DNA of 64,000 nucleotides from contig NZ_PYWM01000003.1 of NCBI RefSeq assembly GCF_003049665.1, positions 62,001-126,000 of the forward strand, written 5' to 3'. The DNA is from Lysinibacillus mangiferihumi (GTDB lineage: Bacteria; Bacillota; Bacilli; Bacillales_A; Planococcaceae). The number at the start of each line of letters is the position of its first letter. Position 1 is the stretch's first letter. Position numbers and translations under genes: made by a program. The notes under the pieces were generated by a model. The model searched no databases and was not told where the DNA came from. It saw nothing but the letters and a program-made list of their open reading frames with translations. Below, piece by piece: positions 18,035 to 27,853 of the stretch.

Positions 18035-19402
18035 ATGCAAACAAATCGCTTTGTACTTGCAGGGACAGGCAGTGGCGTTGGTAAGACAACATTCACGATA
18101 GGACTGATGAAAGCATTGCAAGAAAAAGGCAATGTCGTGCAAGGGTTTAAATGTGGTCCAGATTATATTGACCCTAGTTATCATACAGCGGTAACAGGAC
18201 GTGTATCACGGAATATTGATAGCTGGATGTTTTCGCATGATGCAGTCCGAGATATTGTTGCACGTGCAAGCAAAGATGCAGACGTCTCAATTATTGAAGG
18301 CGTGATGGGCTTTTACGATGGCAAAAGTCCATTATCGGATGAAGGTTCGGCAGCAGAAATCAGTGTCGTTACAGAAAGCCCTGTTATTTTAATCGTCAAT
18401 TGCGCAAGTATGGCTCGCAGTGTAGCTGCTGTAGTCAAGGGCTTTCAACTTCTATCTGACAAGCCTACTATTGTTGGCGTTATTGCCAATCAAGTAGGCA
18501 GTGTCGGTCACTATGAAATTGCCAAAGCTGCGATTGAGCAAGAATGTGGTATTCCTGTTATCGGCTATTTAAAGCGAGAAACAGGCATCGACATTCCAAG
18601 TCGTCATTTAGGGCTTATTCCAGCTATTGAACGAGGCGAGCTTGATACATTTTTTAACAAGCTAGGTGCTTTAATGGCAGAGACGATTGATTTGGATTTA
18701 TTGTTAGCTTTAACAAAAGCACCTGTCCTACAAGAGACAGGTCAACTATTTGCGGCACAACCATCAAAAAATATTTGTATTGCAGTTGCAAAAGATGCTG
18801 CATTCAACTTCTATTACGAAGAAAATTTAGCCTTATTACGAGCAAAAGGAGCTACTTTGCAATTTTTCTCACCACTTGCTAATGAACCTGTTCCTGCTGA
18901 AGCAGATGGTCTTTATATTGGTGGGGGGTTCCCAGAGGAATTTGCCGATACGCTTGCAAAAAATACGGACGTAAAAAATTCCATTCGTGAGGCAATTGCA
19001 AAAGGTTGCCCTACATTAGCTGAATGTGGAGGCTTTATGTATTTAACAGAAGCTATTACCAACAGCCAAGGTGAGCGCTATGAAATGCTAGGTGTTATTC
19101 CGGGTGAAGTAACGATGCAAACAAAGCTTGCAGCACTTGGTTATCGTGAAATTTTTGGCACGGCGTCTAACTTTTTAATCGGAAAAAATGAAGAAGCAAA
19201 AGGCCATGAATTCCATTATTCTACATACAGTGGTACGCACGATACGCCCGCTTACGAAACACAAGGACGTTTTGGCAAAAAACAAGAAGGTTATCAAACA
19301 GGCAATGTAGTAGCGGGGTATACGCATTTTCATTTTGTTTCTAACCCTAAGCTAGTAGATAACTGGTTAACTGCTTGTAAGAAGGTGAAAACATATGACT
19401 AA
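18035..19402 (+). CDS. cbiA: Cobyrinate a,c-diamide synthase CbiA
   Basis: 455 residues. It uses ATP and glutamine to amidate the a and c side chains of cobyrinate. The P-loop is GTGSGVGKTT (10-19), followed by FKCGPDYIDPSYH. The C-terminal glutamine amidotransferase-like domain has YIGGGFPEEFA and the nucleophile region LAECGGFMYL. A strong AAGGAGGGGG precedes the ATG. It overlaps the cysG(B) gene by eight bases. Confidence 0.95.
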   Translation: MQTNRFVLAGTGSGVGKTTFTIGLMKALQEKGNVVQGFKCGPDYIDPSYHTAVTGRVSRNIDSWMFSHDAVRDIVARASKDADVSIIEGVMGFYDGKSPLSDEGSAAEISVVTESPVILIVNCASMARSVAAVVKGFQLLSDKPTIVGVIANQVGSVGHYEIAKAAIEQECGIPVIGYLKRETGIDIPSRHLGLIPAIERGELDTFFNKLGALMAETIDLDLLLALTKAPVLQETGQLFAAQPSKNICIAVAKDAAFNFYYEENLALLRAKGATLQFFSPLANEPVPAEADGLYIGGGFPEEFADTLAKNTDVKNSIREAIAKGCPTLAECGGFMYLTEAITNSQGERYEMLGVIPGEVTMQTKLAALGYREIFGTASNFLIGKNEEAKGHEFHYSTYSGTHDTPAYETQGRFGKKQEGYQTGNVVAGYTHFHFVSNPKLVDNWLTACKKVKTYD

Positions 19403-20033
19403 TTATTTTCCTATACATCTCAATATCGAATTTAAAACCGTTGTCATTGTTGGTGGTGGGCATGTAGCGACTCAAAAGGTAGCTTCCCTACTACCAGCGA
19501 AAGCAAACATTGTCGTCGTTAGTCCGACTTTACATGACACTTTAATGCCCCTTGTCAAATCAGGTGAAATTACATGGCGTGACAAGGAATTTGAACCACG
19601 TGATTTAGATGATGCAACGCTTATTATCGCTGCGACAAATGATACCAACGTCAACGATGCGGTACAAGAGGCAGCCCAACATTGGCAGCTCTTAAATCGC
19701 GCAGATGTGCAAGGTGAAAGTGATTTTATTACACCAGCAACTGTTCGTCGCGGTCCTTTAGTGCTGACGGTATCTACATCTGGTGCAAGCCCAGCTCTTG
19801 CACGAAAAATAAAACAAGATTTAGCTGAGCAATTCGATGCTGTTTATGAAGATTATGTTTGTTTTTTACAGCAAGCTCGACTAATGGTTGCAGCCAATTT
19901 TGAAAAAGGTGAGCAAAGACGTGCAGCGTTACAAGCACTTCTTGAGCCAAGCTTATTAGAATGGACACGTAATGGAGAAATTGATCGACGAGAGGCATTT
20001 TTACAACAATTATTGACGGGAGAAACGCGATGA
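19395..20033 (+). CDS. Precorrin-2 dehydrogenase (CysG N-terminal/SirC type)
   Basis: 212 residues. The NAD-binding motif VVIVGGGHVATQKVASLL (about 16-33) and the family block NRADVQGESDFITPATV are clear. It oxidises precorrin-2 to sirohydrochlorin, the substrate of CbiX. It lacks a fused uroporphyrinogen methylase, which is the next gene. In B. megaterium the equivalent position is called cysG(B). Coupled to cbiA (eight-base overlap) and cobA (four-base ATGA overlap). Confidence 0.92.
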   Translation: MTNYFPIHLNIEFKTVVIVGGGHVATQKVASLLPAKANIVVVSPTLHDTLMPLVKSGEITWRDKEFEPRDLDDATLIIAATNDTNVNDAVQEAAQHWQLLNRADVQGESDFITPATVRRGPLVLTVSTSGASPALARKIKQDLAEQFDAVYEDYVCFLQQARLMVAANFEKGEQRRAALQALLEPSLLEWTRNGEIDRREAFLQQLLTGETR

Positions 20034-20797
20034 AAGAGGGAATTGTATATTTAGTAGGAGCTGGCCCAGGAGATCCTAAGCTCATTACAGTATATGGGCT
20101 GGAATGTATTCAAAAGGCCGATGTCATTGCGTACGATCGTCTAGTGAATCCAAAATTATTAGAATTTGCGAAAAAAGATGCTGACCTTGTGTACTGTGGT
20201 AAATTGCCTGGTAAGCACCACCTTATTCAAGATGAAATTAATACATTGCTTGTTGAGAAAGCTCAAGAGGGCAAAGTGGTAACACGTTTAAAGGGTGGCG
20301 ATCCTTTTGTTTTCGGCCGTGGTGCTGAAGAAGCAGAAATATTAAAAAATAATGGCATAGCCTATGAAGTAGTACCAGGTATTACGGCTGGCATTGCAGC
20401 TCCCGCTTATGCAGGTATTCCAGTGACACATAGAGATTTTGCCACAAGCTTTGCACTTGTGACAGGTCATGGGCGCGAGCAAAAGGGTCAAGATTTTTTA
20501 AATTGGCCAGCACTCGCAACTGGAATTGATACGGTCGCTTTTTATATGAGTGTTGGTAACATTGCCTATATTTCAAAAAAGCTTATCGAAAATGGACGTC
20601 CAGCAACTACACCTGTGGCGGTTATTGAATGGGGTACTACCGAACAACAGCGCACCATAACTGGACCACTTCACAATATTGCTAGCATTATTGAACGGGA
20701 GGGATATCATAATCCTTCTATGATTGTCGTTGGAGATGTAGTCAACGTACGTGAAAAAATACAATGGTTTGAAGAGCAAGGGCTCGCTTTTAGCTAG
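20030..20797 (+). CDS. cobA: Uroporphyrinogen-III C-methyltransferase (SUMT)
   Basis: 255 residues. It makes precorrin-2 by two methylations and is the entry enzyme to siroheme and B12. LVGAGPGDPKLITVYGLE near the N terminus, RLKGGDPFVFGRGAEEAE (about 85-102) and VPGITAGIAAPAYAGIPVTHR are the SUMT signatures. This supplies precorrin-2 within the operon, so the transcript covers the route from uroporphyrinogen III. The name is for the SUMT enzyme, not the adenosyltransferase also called CobA. Confidence 0.93.
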   Translation: MKEGIVYLVGAGPGDPKLITVYGLECIQKADVIAYDRLVNPKLLEFAKKDADLVYCGKLPGKHHLIQDEINTLLVEKAQEGKVVTRLKGGDPFVFGRGAEEAEILKNNGIAYEVVPGITAGIAAPAYAGIPVTHRDFATSFALVTGHGREQKGQDFLNWPALATGIDTVAFYMSVGNIAYISKKLIENGRPATTPVAVIEWGTTEQQRTITGPLHNIASIIEREGYHNPSMIVVGDVVNVREKIQWFEEQGLAFS

Positions 20798-20849
20798 TCA
20801 GACAACAGAGCAGTTGACTAAAAAGACCTACTTAAAGGAGGACATCATC

Positions 20850-21410
20850 ATGACAGTAATCGAAGCGTTAAAAAATCGTCGTGCCATTCGCAACTATACA
20901 ACACAGCCAGTGGAAAAGGAAAAAATTGAACAAATTTTACAAGCAGCAACCTATGCTCCAAACGACCGCATGCGTGAGCCGTGGCATTTTTATGTTTTAC
21001 AAAATGATGCCATGAAGCGCTATGAGAAAATGGCAAGTACTTATTTGCAAGAACGTTTTCCAACGAAGCCTCATTTAGTGGAGAGTTCATTAAAAGTTGT
21101 GCAAACGACGCCTGTTGCCATTGTAGTGACTGCTGATATGGTGGAGAATGATGAAGATGCTACAGCAGATAATATTTTCGCTGTTTGTAGTGCCATTATG
21201 TCTATGTGGTTAGCCGCAGAGGAGCTGGGGCTAGGATTTGTGTGGCGGACACGAGGTGTTGGGCTTGTTCATGATGCACGTATGCATACATTTATCGGTG
21301 CGGACCAAAATCAAAAAGTTGTCGGTACTATTTTCATAGGTTATCCAGAAGAACAAGAGCTTAAAGATAAAAAGCGTACATCATTTGAAGAAAAAACCAC
21401 TTGGCTTTAA
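20850..21410 (+). CDS. Nitroreductase-family flavoprotein (CbiY position)
   Basis: 186 residues of the FMN-dependent nitroreductase family: the N-terminal ALKNRRAIRNYTTQPV and the C-terminal KVVGTIFIGYPEEQE fit. AAAGGAGG precedes the ATG at 20850; an open frame running back into cobA lacks a site. The place between the SUMT gene and btuR matches cbiY of the B. megaterium cobI operon as I recall it. BluB, the dimethylbenzimidazole synthase, belongs to the same superfamily. I cannot tell whether this protein makes the lower ligand, reduces cobalt or corrinoid, or does neither. Confidence 0.8.
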   Translation: MTVIEALKNRRAIRNYTTQPVEKEKIEQILQAATYAPNDRMREPWHFYVLQNDAMKRYEKMASTYLQERFPTKPHLVESSLKVVQTTPVAIVVTADMVENDEDATADNIFAVCSAIMSMWLAAEELGLGFVWRTRGVGLVHDARMHTFIGADQNQKVVGTIFIGYPEEQELKDKKRTSFEEKTTWL

Positions 21411-21424
21411 AGGGGGTAGGGAAA

Positions 21425-21961
21425 ATGGCTAGAAAAGGTTTGTTTTTGGTATATACAGGTGATGGCAAAGGTAAAACAACAGCTTCTCTAGGTGTAACAT
21501 TGCGCGCTGTAGGTCGTGGTTTAAAAGTGCGTTATATGCAATTTATCAAATCGCCAGAGCGTACGTATGGTGAGCAAATTGCCCTTTCGAAACTTGGCGT
21601 AGAAATGGAACAAATGGGCATAGGCTTTACATGGACGAAAACACCAGAGGAGCACCGTGTTGCAATAGCGAAGGCTTGGCAAAAAACAAAGGAAGCTTTA
21701 CAAGATGACAGCATTGATTTACTTGTGTTAGATGAGCTGAACAATGCACTTGCCATTACTAAATTTCCGATTGATGATGTGCTGCCATTAGCTGAAGTGC
21801 TTGAAGCCATTGCACAACGCCCTTCTACAATGCATCTTGTCGTAACAGGACGCAGTGCTAATCCTGCTCTTGTTGCTATGGCGGATTTAGTGTCAACAAT
21901 TGATGCAACGAAACATTACTATGAAGAAGGAATTCCCGCTGTCAAAGGCCTTGAATTTTAA
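21425..21961 (+). CDS. btuR: Corrinoid adenosyltransferase BtuR/CobO type
   Basis: 178 residues. It transfers the adenosyl group from ATP to reduced cobalt. The P-loop is GDGKGKTTASLG (about 12-23), and LLVLDELNNAL and VVTGRSANPAL are typical of the family. The ATG at 21425 follows AAAGGGGGTAGGG; an in-frame ATG eight codons earlier overlaps the previous gene and lacks its own site. Eighty bases separate it from cbiP, the largest gap in the operon. Confidence 0.93.
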   Translation: MARKGLFLVYTGDGKGKTTASLGVTLRAVGRGLKVRYMQFIKSPERTYGEQIALSKLGVEMEQMGIGFTWTKTPEEHRVAIAKAWQKTKEALQDDSIDLLVLDELNNALAITKFPIDDVLPLAEVLEAIAQRPSTMHLVVTGRSANPALVAMADLVSTIDATKHYYEEGIPAVKGLEF

Positions 21962-22041
21962 CATCAACTGGATTCATTTCGATCATATACGCATTGGGGG
22001 ATAGTCTAATCTTCCTTAGTGTTGTTAGGAGGAAAATCAAA

Positions 22042-23541
22042 ATGTCAGCAAAATCAATTATGATTCAAGGAACAGCCTCTGACGTTGGAAAAAGTATGAT
22101 ATGTACAGCATTATGTCGTATTTTTTCTGATGATGGGTTGAGAGTAGTGCCATTTAAGTCTCAAAATATGGCGCTTAACTCATTTGTAACAGAGGATGGC
22201 GGAGAAATTGGGCGTGCACAAGGGGTTCAAGCTGAAGCTGCAAGGGTTGTGGCGACAACTGATATGAATCCGATTTTACTGAAACCAAAGCAGGATATGG
22301 TATCAGAGGTCATTGTCCACGGCAAGCATTTTTTAAATATGGATGCGAAAAGCTATCGCAATCAATTTGTCCAAGAAGCCATGCCGATTGTAGAGAAGTC
22401 GGTTCGTACGTTACAAAATACATATGATGTTATTGTATTAGAAGGTGCTGGTAGCCCAGCTGAAATTAATTTAAAGGATCGTGATATCGCCAATATGCGC
22501 ATGGCTCATTTAGCCGATGCAGCTGTTGTTTTAGTTGCTGATATTGACCGCGGTGGTGTATTTGCCTCCATTATCGGGACGCTTGCATTGCTTGATGATG
22601 CAGAGCGTGCCCGTGTTAAAGGGCTGATTATTAACAAATTCCGTGGTATGCGCGAGCTATTAGATGATGGCATTGAATGGGTCGAGCGAGAAACAGGCAT
22701 TCCTGTTCTTGGTGTTGTACCTTATGTTGATGTCAATATTGAAGCGGAAGATTCATTAGCACTATCTGCCTTACGCTTTAAAAAGCCAAAGCCTGGCGAA
22801 TTTCCAGTAGACGTGGCGATGATTCGTTTACCTCGCATTTCAAATTTCACTGATATTGACCCATTTTTTGATGAGCCAGAGGTAGGGGTACGTTTAATCG
22901 GCAATGTGACGGAGTTGGGCACACCGGATTTGCTTATCCTACCGGGCACTAAAAGTACAATGGACGATTTAGCATGGCTGAAGGCACAAGGCTTTGAACA
23001 AGCAATTGCAAACCTACGCGCACGCGGAACAAAAATTATTGGCATATGCGGCGGTTTTCAAATGCTTGGTGAAGTGTTACTAGATCCAGATGCCGTAGAA
23101 GGAAATGGCGAGTCAGCGCAAGGTCTCGGCTTGTTACCGATGGAGACCGTATTTGTAGGAGATAAAAAAACCGTACAAATGTCTGGAACACGTGGGCATG
23201 CTATTTTAACAGGCTATGAGATTCATCTTGGTCGTACAAAAATTTTACGGGATGAAGTGTCACCTTTTTTACAGCTAGCAGATGGTCGTGTAGATGGAGC
23301 AGTAAGTGCTGATGAACAAGTAATCGGTACATATTTCCACGGAATCTTCCATAATCGTACGTTTACACGTCAGCTTGTGAACGAAATGCGTACGAAAAAA
23401 GGGCTTGCTACATTGCCAAGTGAAGTCAAAAGTGATGCGGAACGACGAGAAGATGCTTACAATATGCTAGCATCACATGTGCGTGCCAATTTAGATATGG
23501 AAAAAATATATGATATGTTAAAAATTGAGGTAAATGGATGA
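22042..23541 (+). CDS. cbiP: Adenosylcobyric acid synthase CbiP/CobQ
   Basis: 499 residues. It amidates the b, d, e and g side chains to give adenosylcobyric acid. The P-loop region is QGTASDVGKSMICTALCRIF, then FKSQNMALNS, and the C-terminal amidotransferase-like domain has GICGGFQMLG and a catalytic-type His in TYFHGIFHN. TTAGGAGGAAAA precedes the ATG; the 16 extra upstream codons are unlikely to be translated. It overlaps the next methyltransferase gene by four bases. Confidence 0.95.
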   Translation: MSAKSIMIQGTASDVGKSMICTALCRIFSDDGLRVVPFKSQNMALNSFVTEDGGEIGRAQGVQAEAARVVATTDMNPILLKPKQDMVSEVIVHGKHFLNMDAKSYRNQFVQEAMPIVEKSVRTLQNTYDVIVLEGAGSPAEINLKDRDIANMRMAHLADAAVVLVADIDRGGVFASIIGTLALLDDAERARVKGLIINKFRGMRELLDDGIEWVERETGIPVLGVVPYVDVNIEAEDSLALSALRFKKPKPGEFPVDVAMIRLPRISNFTDIDPFFDEPEVGVRLIGNVTELGTPDLLILPGTKSTMDDLAWLKAQGFEQAIANLRARGTKIIGICGGFQMLGEVLLDPDAVEGNGESAQGLGLLPMETVFVGDKKTVQMSGTRGHAILTGYEIHLGRTKILRDEVSPFLQLADGRVDGAVSADEQVIGTYFHGIFHNRTFTRQLVNEMRTKKGLATLPSEVKSDAERREDAYNMLASHVRANLDMEKIYDMLKIEVNG

Positions 23542-24374
23542 CAAGAAAAGGACCATTAGCTATTAATTATGAAGCATTATGGCAAGAAGGCATGAAGGAT
23601 TGGCAAGGACAAATGCCAGAGCGTATGGTGAACGATCAATTAGAGGAACAATTTTGGTCTCAATCGATCGCTCGCAAAAAAACGGGGCAAACGGATCCTT
23701 ATGCGGCGCTTATTTTTGAAGCAATGAAGCAACATATTCGTCCAGAACATTCAGTGATTGAAATTGGACCAGGGTGGGGCAATTATACATTCCCGCTTGC
23801 AGATTATGTACGAGAGTTAACGTGTGTAGATAGCTCAGACAGCATCCTTGATTATTTACAACAATGTTTACAAGAGAACAAGCATATTTCCTATGTCCAT
23901 GCGAAGTGGGAGAAACTTGAAGAAAATGAGCTAACAGCACATGACATTGTGCTTGGGGTAAACTGTTTTTATCGTATGTACGAAATTAAATCGGCATTAT
24001 ATCACATGAATCGGTTGGCTAAAAAGCGAGCAATTATTGGCATGACTACAGGCCCGATTCAACCACACTATGAAGTATTACATGAGAAATATGGTTATGA
24101 TATTAAATATCCACGAAGAGATTATATTGAATTTTTAAATTTATTGTATGAAATGGATATTTATGCAGAATGTACCATTATTCCTTTAAAGCGTACGTAT
24201 GAATATGAAACGTATGACCAGCTTGTGACAACGCAAAGTAAAAAAATATTAAGTACAGACTTTAACCGCTCGCATGTTGAGGACTCACTTGCTCCATTTA
24301 TAGAAGAAAAAAATGGGCGTTATTACTACCGTCATGATTTCCACGCAGCACTTGTATCATGGCAACCGAAATAA
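23538..24374 (+). CDS. Class I AdoMet-dependent methyltransferase of unknown role, coupled to cbiP
   Basis: 278 residues. VIEIGPGWGNYTFPLA (about 73-88) is the AdoMet-binding motif I, and LTCVDSSDSILDYLQ the acidic motif II. The fold is class I, unrelated to the tetrapyrrole methylases of the same operon. The ATG overlaps the cbiP stop (ATGA) and a strong terminator follows, so it is the last gene of the cobalamin transcript. No standard step after cobyric acid needs a methyltransferase, so its substrate is open. Options are corrinoid salvage, metal handling or an unrelated passenger gene. Confidence 0.85.
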   Translation: MTRKGPLAINYEALWQEGMKDWQGQMPERMVNDQLEEQFWSQSIARKKTGQTDPYAALIFEAMKQHIRPEHSVIEIGPGWGNYTFPLADYVRELTCVDSSDSILDYLQQCLQENKHISYVHAKWEKLEENELTAHDIVLGVNCFYRMYEIKSALYHMNRLAKKRAIIGMTTGPIQPHYEVLHEKYGYDIKYPRRDYIEFLNLLYEMDIYAECTIIPLKRTYEYETYDQLVTTQSKKILSTDFNRSHVEDSLAPFIEEKNGRYYYRHDFHAALVSWQPK

Positions 24375-24380
24375 TACGAC

Positions 24381-24416
24381 AAACCTTTGGCGATTGCTTT
24401 CACCAAAGGTTTTTCT
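24381..24416 (+). terminator. Terminator of the cobalamin operon
   Basis: AAACCTTTGG (24381-24390) pairs with CCAAAGGTTT (24403-24412), followed by Ts. It closes the unit that begins at the riboswitch near 8350. Confidence 0.9.
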
Positions 24417-24471
24417 TATGTTTCGCAATAAGGTACAATAGAACAACAGAAAAAGAATTGAGGTGGCAGTT

Positions 24472-25407
24472 ATGCAACTACATTTTTTAGGAACAGGAGC
24501 AGGCATGCCTTCGAAGGAGCGCAATACGAGCGCATTAATGGTTAAGCTATTAGAGGAAAACGGTGAAATGTGGCTTTTTGATTGTGGCGAGGCGACCCAG
24601 CATCAAATTTTGCATACGTCTTTAAAGCCACGTAAAGTGACAAAAATTTTCATTACCCATTTACATGGCGACCATATATTTGGTTTACCTGGATTTTTGA
24701 GCTCACGTTCATTTCAAGGTGGAGATGAGCCGTTGACCATTTATGGCCCAGCCGGCTTACAGCAATGGGTAGAGCAGACATTTGCTTTATCTAAAACCCA
24801 TTTAACGTATCCATTGCAATTTGTAGAAGTACATGAAGGCGTCATTTACGAAGATGATAAATTTACGGTGCGTGCAAGTGAATTACGCCATGTCGTGCCA
24901 TGTTTTGGTTACCGTATAGAGCAAAAGGATTTACCTGGCGAGTTACTGATGGACAAAGTCCAAGCTTACGGCGTACCGAAAGGACCATTGCTTGGACAGT
25001 TGAAGAAAGGACAAGATATTGCGCTTGATAATGGCACCATTATTCAAGCAAAGGATGTTGTGGCACCTCCAAAAAAAGGCTTTACGCTTGCGATTTTGGG
25101 GGATACAAAATATTGTGAACAAGCCATTTCCTTGGCTGAACAAGCAGATGTTGTTGTGCATGAGGCGACATTTGATGGGAGTACTACGGATTTGGCTGCG
25201 AGCTATGGTCACTCTACCAATGTAGAAGCAGCGATGGTAGCAAGTAAAGCTGGTGCGAAATATTTACTTCTGAACCATTTAAGTGCACGTTTTTTACCAC
25301 ATGATTTACCAATTTTTTTAGCCCAAGCACAAGCCATTTTCCCACAAACCTTCCTTACATCGGATCAAGCAGTTTTTTATTGGAGTAATAATAATTTGTT
25401 ATTTTAG
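24472..25407 (+). CDS. rnz: Ribonuclease Z
   Basis: 311 residues. It trims tRNA 3' ends lacking encoded CCA. The metallo-beta-lactamase motif THLHGDH (62-68) gives His63, His65, Asp67 and His68. FLGTGAGMPSKERN at the N terminus, the exosite-like LLGQLKKGQDI, AILGDTKYC and LLNHLSARF complete the long-form tRNase Z pattern. I choose the ATG at 24472; a GTG three codons earlier sits inside the GAGGTGG ribosome-binding site. It has its own terminator. Confidence 0.94.
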   Translation: MQLHFLGTGAGMPSKERNTSALMVKLLEENGEMWLFDCGEATQHQILHTSLKPRKVTKIFITHLHGDHIFGLPGFLSSRSFQGGDEPLTIYGPAGLQQWVEQTFALSKTHLTYPLQFVEVHEGVIYEDDKFTVRASELRHVVPCFGYRIEQKDLPGELLMDKVQAYGVPKGPLLGQLKKGQDIALDNGTIIQAKDVVAPPKKGFTLAILGDTKYCEQAISLAEQADVVVHEATFDGSTTDLAASYGHSTNVEAAMVASKAGAKYLLLNHLSARFLPHDLPIFLAQAQAIFPQTFLTSDQAVFYWSNNNLLF

Positions 25408-25451
25408 TATAATTATATGCATTGGATGAAAAGTAATTATTTTGAAATTGA

Positions 25452-25493
25452 AACACCTATTTTAATGAGCCTTCATTAAAATAGGTGTTTTTA
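25452..25493 (+). terminator. Terminator after rnz
   Basis: AACACCTATTTTAATG (25452-25467) pairs perfectly with CATTAAAATAGGTGTT (25474-25489), followed by TTTA. The stem is 16 bp and also usable on the other strand. Confidence 0.9.
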
Positions 25494-25761
25494 TATTGGG
25501 TCTATAAGTCTAGGAAAAGTCGAGAAGAGAAAAAGTAAACTTCTAAAATATATTATTTTTTTACAATAAATATGAGTAAAAGACCATTATATTGGTATTT
25601 TTCTAGCAACTTTTTAGAAGGGTAATTTTTTATTACAAATTAATGACATTTTCATGGCAGGAATAAATATATTATTTAAAATTATGAGAAATTACATTAA
25701 ATGTAGGGAAATGATGTTGTATGATGAAATGGAAACAATCCTATTTTAGGGGGAATAGTCA
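25494..25761. other. AT-rich region upstream of the chemoreceptor gene
   Basis: No gene, riboswitch or clear promoter was recognised. I looked for the motility promoter TAAA-N15-GCCGATAT and did not find it. The ribosome-binding site of the next gene, AGGGGG at 25748-25753, is the only feature I can support. Confidence 0.5.
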
Positions 25762-27756
25762 ATGGGGAAATCAATGAAATGGAAAATGATGCTGGAAATT
25801 ATGGCCGTCGTTGTGTTAATAATTGGCGCATTTTCTGTTTACATCTTTCAGGCGACCTATAAAAGCGTCAAGAGTAATGGTGAGGCACTCGCTAGCTCTA
25901 TAGTTATGGGAATGGAAGGGGCTATTCAATCCAGAGCAAAAGCAGAAGAAATTATGGAGAGGGAAATGATTGCGGAATCTGTGATGGCTTCGTACATTAT
26001 TGACAAAGGTGCTACATATGAAGATTTAAAAGTAATCGCAGAACGAGGCGGGATTGACGAAATTTGGAGTACCGATGATAAGGGGAATACGGCAGTGACA
26101 TCGGTGGCACCCTTCATTGATTTTAATTTTGGTTCCGATCCAAATGGACAAGCTGCTGAATATATGCAGCTATTAGATGGTCGCGCTACGCAAATTGTGC
26201 AAAAAGCACAGATTCGTGACGTGGACAGCGAATTTTTTAAATTTGTTGGTGTTAGTAGTTGGAATCCAGCTACACCGCAAATTATCCAAGTAGCAAGACA
26301 TGGTCAACAGCTGTTAGATTTAGAAGCAAGTATTGGCAGTGAATATTACATAAATGAACTAAATAAATATTTATCTGAAACTGTACTTTTTGCAGCGGTT
26401 GTTAATGAACAAGGAGAACCCATTGTTGCGACAACGGATAAAAATTTAGCTAAGATTGGCTTTACGAAAGAACAATTTACTTCGGCGAAAAATACTGAAT
26501 TTTCTGGTCATTATGATGGAAAACGCGTTACGCAATATGTAAAGCCTTTATCAAATGGTACCTCTTTAGCGATTATTGTGTCGAATGAAGTGTTATCGAA
26601 TATACTAATGGGAACAATTATTGCCTCCATAATCGTCGTATGTGTTATATTCCTTATCACAGGCTTCTCTATTAATAGACAAGTTTCTCGCATTTTAAAT
26701 GTGCGTAATTCACTAGAAGATATTAGCAAAGGAGAGGCAGATTTAACGAAGCGGATTGATGTAAGTTCGAACGATGAGATTGGTCAATTGGTTACATCTT
26801 TTAATGGCATGATGGACAATTTCCAACACATTATGAGAGATTTAAAACAGGATGCTACGCAAATAAAAGAGGCGACGTACATTATTCATGGAAATGCCCA
26901 TCAAACTTTGGATTCAGCGCACAATATTCAAGACGAATCGCACCAAGTTGCACAAGCTTCATTTGGGCAATTAAAAAATACTGAGGATAGCGCCCAATCT
27001 ATGGAAGAATTAGCGCGTAGTATTCAGCATATTTCTGATTCTATTGCAGAAATTTCTACGATTTCTCGTAACACCGAAGAAAATGCCAATAATGGTCTGC
27101 ACATTATGAATCGCCTGCAAAATCAATTGGAAGATGTTCACCAAAAAACAGATCTTTCAGTTGCGAGTATGCAGGAGTTAGAAAAACTATCTGCAATGAT
27201 TGGTGAATTTACGAATGTTATAACAGGTATTTCTGATCAAACGAATTTGCTAGCACTTAATGCATCAATCGAGGCAGCTCGTGCTGGTGAGGCTGGTAAA
27301 GGCTTTGCCGTTGTTGCGGAGGAAGTGCGTAAATTAGCAGAGGAATCGAAATTTGCTGCAGATCGCATTTCTCATGTTGTGATGAATGTCCAAAAAGAAA
27401 CGACGAATATAGTATCTACTATCTATACAACAGCAGATGTTTTACATGCAGGTCACGCAATTGCAAGTGAGGCTCGACAATCCTTTGAAGGCATCCATAA
27501 TGATGTGCAAGTGTTAGCTGAGCAAGTAGATTTAGTTTCTAGTTCAACGGAAGAAATTGCCGCGAGTACGGAAGAAGTAACCGCTACAATGGAAGATGTT
27601 TCATTATTAGCCAAGCAGACATCCGCTAGTGTAGATGCGGTTGCACAAAAAGCGCAAAATCAAGCAACGAGCATGAATGAGATGACGGCGATTATCGATA
27701 TGCTAAATGGGACAGCAGAAAAACTAGAACAATCTGCTGGAAAGTATAAAGTATAA
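25762..27756 (+). CDS. Methyl-accepting chemotaxis protein
   Basis: 664 residues. One membrane helix near 10-30 and another near 275-298 flank an extracytoplasmic sensor of about 240 residues that I cannot match to a ligand. A HAMP domain follows ([27 protein letters not shown] region). The signalling domain carries the conserved hairpin [20 protein letters not shown] and [18 protein letters not shown]. It acts at the inner membrane on CheA. Stand-alone gene after AGGGGG with eight-base spacing. Confidence 0.92.
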   Translation: MGKSMKWKMMLEIMAVVVLIIGAFSVYIFQATYKSVKSNGEALASSIVMGMEGAIQSRAKAEEIMEREMIAESVMASYIIDKGATYEDLKVIAERGGIDEIWSTDDKGNTAVTSVAPFIDFNFGSDPNGQAAEYMQLLDGRATQIVQKAQIRDVDSEFFKFVGVSSWNPATPQIIQVARHGQQLLDLEASIGSEYYINELNKYLSETVLFAAVVNEQGEPIVATTDKNLAKIGFTKEQFTSAKNTEFSGHYDGKRVTQYVKPLSNGTSLAIIVSNEVLSNILMGTIIASIIVVCVIFLITGFSINRQVSRILNVRNSLEDISKGEADLTKRIDVSSNDEIGQLVTSFNGMMDNFQHIMRDLKQDATQIKEATYIIHGNAHQTLDSAHNIQDESHQVAQASFGQLKNTEDSAQSMEELARSIQHISDSIAEISTISRNTEENANNGLHIMNRLQNQLEDVHQKTDLSVASMQELEKLSAMIGEFTNVITGISDQTNLLALNASIEAARAGEAGKGFAVVAEEVRKLAEESKFAADRISHVVMNVQKETTNIVSTIYTTADVLHAGHAIASEARQSFEGIHNDVQVLAEQVDLVSSSTEEIAASTEEVTATMEDVSLLAKQTSASVDAVAQKAQNQATSMNEMTAIIDMLNGTAEKLEQSAGKYKV

Positions 27757-27853
27757 TCGTTGACTTCGTATAATGAGTAGCGTGTCTTATTATAGAAATA
27801 TAGTGCGTTTAATAGATGATTTCCGTATAATTAAGTAAAAAGGGAGTGGTTGA

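Noticed and set aside
23538-24374. Reading the cbiP-linked methyltransferase as another precorrin methylase
   Set aside because: It has class I motifs (IEIGPGWGN) and lacks the GxGPGD tetrapyrrole methylase signature; all Cbi methylation steps are already covered.
5121-24374. Horizontal transfer of the cobalamin region
   Set aside because: Base composition and codon style look like the rest of the window, there are no mobile genes at the ends, and the gene order matches a known Bacillus operon.
25494-25761. Cyclic di-GMP riboswitch or SigD promoter before the chemoreceptor
   Set aside because: Neither the aptamer motifs nor TAAA-N15-GCCGATAT could be found.
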